Program-made: the position numbers and the translations under genes | NCBI GenBank assembly: GCA_030374805.1 | Contig: JARGSG010000003.1 | Coordinates: 225,390 to 289,389 of the forward strand | Direction of reading: 5' to 3' | Origin: Gracilaria gracilis | Lineage: Eukaryota > Rhodophyta > Florideophyceae > Gracilariales > Gracilariaceae | Length of the DNA: 64,000 nt | Notes under the pieces: model-generated | Told to the model about the DNA's origin: nothing | What the model saw: only the letters and a program-made list of their open reading frames with translations | The model's database searches: none | Shown here: piece after piece, positions 63,265 to 64,000 of the stretch | Layout: every line of letters begins with the position of its first letter | Numbering within the stretch: position 1 is the stretch's first letter

Positions 63265-63973
63265 TCACGAAAGCTGACCTACAGCTGCCAATCCTTCATT
63301 TCGCTTCTTCGCTTGTGCAAGTTCCATTTCTTCTCTAAGCTTCTGAATCTCTTCCGGGGAAAGCGCCTGCTGGCTAGCATATCTTGTAATGACGAGACTT
63401 GCACCTTCAATCAAGGCTAGGAGAACCCCTCCCACAACAGCGTTCTTTCCTGCAGCGCGCAAGCCAACGACTAGACAATAATCCTCCAGTCAGCGCTCCA
63501 GACGTTATAGTGTTCCAAGATCTTCTTTCTTTCGGATTGCTTGAAGCGTACAATCAAATGAAGAAAAAGACCGCCCCAGACCGCAAAGCTTCCACCTAAT
63601 GCAGGCGCACGGACCTTGACAGCGTCAATGGCACCTATGAGACGAGCACCGTTCGGAGAGTTTCGAGCCCCTCGAATGAAGTGCCAAATCGTACCGCAAT
63701 TGCACCCATTGCAAAAGCACCTCCGAAATCTAGGGTGATAGGCGTTTCCAAAACAAACAAGGTAGCCCATGTTAGAACTGTTCCTTCGCGAACCCAAACA
63801 ACATTAGTACAGTTCCGTTCCTGTACCGCAGTGTCGTATGCTATAACGCGTTTTCTGGTAATCAGATTCAACGAAAGTAACTTACCATCCACGATTCTGT
63901 GAGGACAAGGTTCACGCTGATGGTCGACCATGCGACCATCATGTTCTGGTGGTGCATCGAAATTCATTTGCAT
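63265..63973 (-). CDS. TIM17: Mitochondrial import translocase subunit TIM17, interrupted by apparent base losses
   Basis: A spliced gene for the inner-membrane TIM23-complex subunit. Exon 1 (63886-63973) encodes an N terminus with [16 protein letters not shown] 156-bp intron (63730-63885) has GTAAGT and CCTAG ends. Exon 2 begins with [12 protein letters not shown]. Downstream, the conserved segments lie in different frames: [20 protein letters not shown], then FAVWGGLF, then [12 protein letters not shown], then [15 protein letters not shown], then [19 protein letters not shown]. Breaks are near 63694 (GG), 63566 (run of T), 63519 (C) and 63469. The first three are each mended by one base in or beside a homopolymer. 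The four hydrophobic helices and the C-terminal helical tail are recognisable. Confidence 0.88.
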
Positions 63974-64000
63974 GCTACGTCCCTCGTACACGCAATGGCA

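Overview
The window looks like nuclear DNA of a unicellular red alga, probably Porphyridium-like. One gene encodes a phycobilisome linker with an N-terminal transit-peptide-like leader, several other products look plastid-targeted (FabG, HCF164-like thioredoxin, CruP-like cyclase paralogue, TLDc protein), and genes are compact and intron-poor. Most genes have no intron. The five introns I place are 78-156 bp with GT-AG ends. The genus is an inference; the eukaryotic, phycobilisome-bearing nature is well supported.

Layout. 0.7-9.2 kb: a secreted acidic protein, a phycobilisome linker divergent from plastid FabG, a VOC-fold protein, a sigma-type GST and the TFIIA large subunit. 9.2-20.3 kb: a gene-poor stretch with serine acetyltransferase, a type II membrane protein with three Kazal-like Cys repeats, a spliced LTA4H-type M1 aminopeptidase and the GTPase Era. 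20.4-34.6 kb: spliced ubiquitin-eL40, an RFTS-bromodomain-zinc chromatin protein, a START protein, a TLDc protein divergent from UPF1, PRPP synthetase and a CruP-like flavoprotein. 34.7-46 kb: a giant Nup205/Nup192-like protein, a small basic protein, a PA-clan protease-like protein with Cys in place of the catalytic Ser, and Ku80.

46.5-53.3 kb is one complete Ty1/copia retrotransposon on the minus strand. Its two 265-bp LTRs look identical and it has a perfect 5-bp target duplication, so the insertion is recent. Its coding region carries two frame changes and one in-frame stop. To its right lie a GC-rich island with a small zinc-finger gene and a secreted metallo-beta-lactamase-fold hydrolase, then a 555-bp non-autonomous hAT-like transposon with an exact 8-bp target duplication.

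59.6-64 kb: an HCF164-like thylakoid thioredoxin, tryptophan 2,3-dioxygenase and TIM17. The last two are well conserved, but each is broken by several single-base losses, mostly in homopolymers. This points to poor consensus quality at this end rather than two adjacent pseudogenes.

Many genes are head-to-head (linker/FabG, GST/TFIIA, Era/Ub-eL40, TLDc/UPF1, Nup205/small basic protein) or tightly convergent (RFTS/START 33 bp apart; CruP/Nup205 76 bp apart). I recognised no rRNA, tRNA or CRISPR array. I found no multi-gene novel system that I can defend. The most original items are the RFTS-bromodomain fusion, the Cys-for-Ser protease, the frame changes of the copia element, and the newly delimited hAT-like element.
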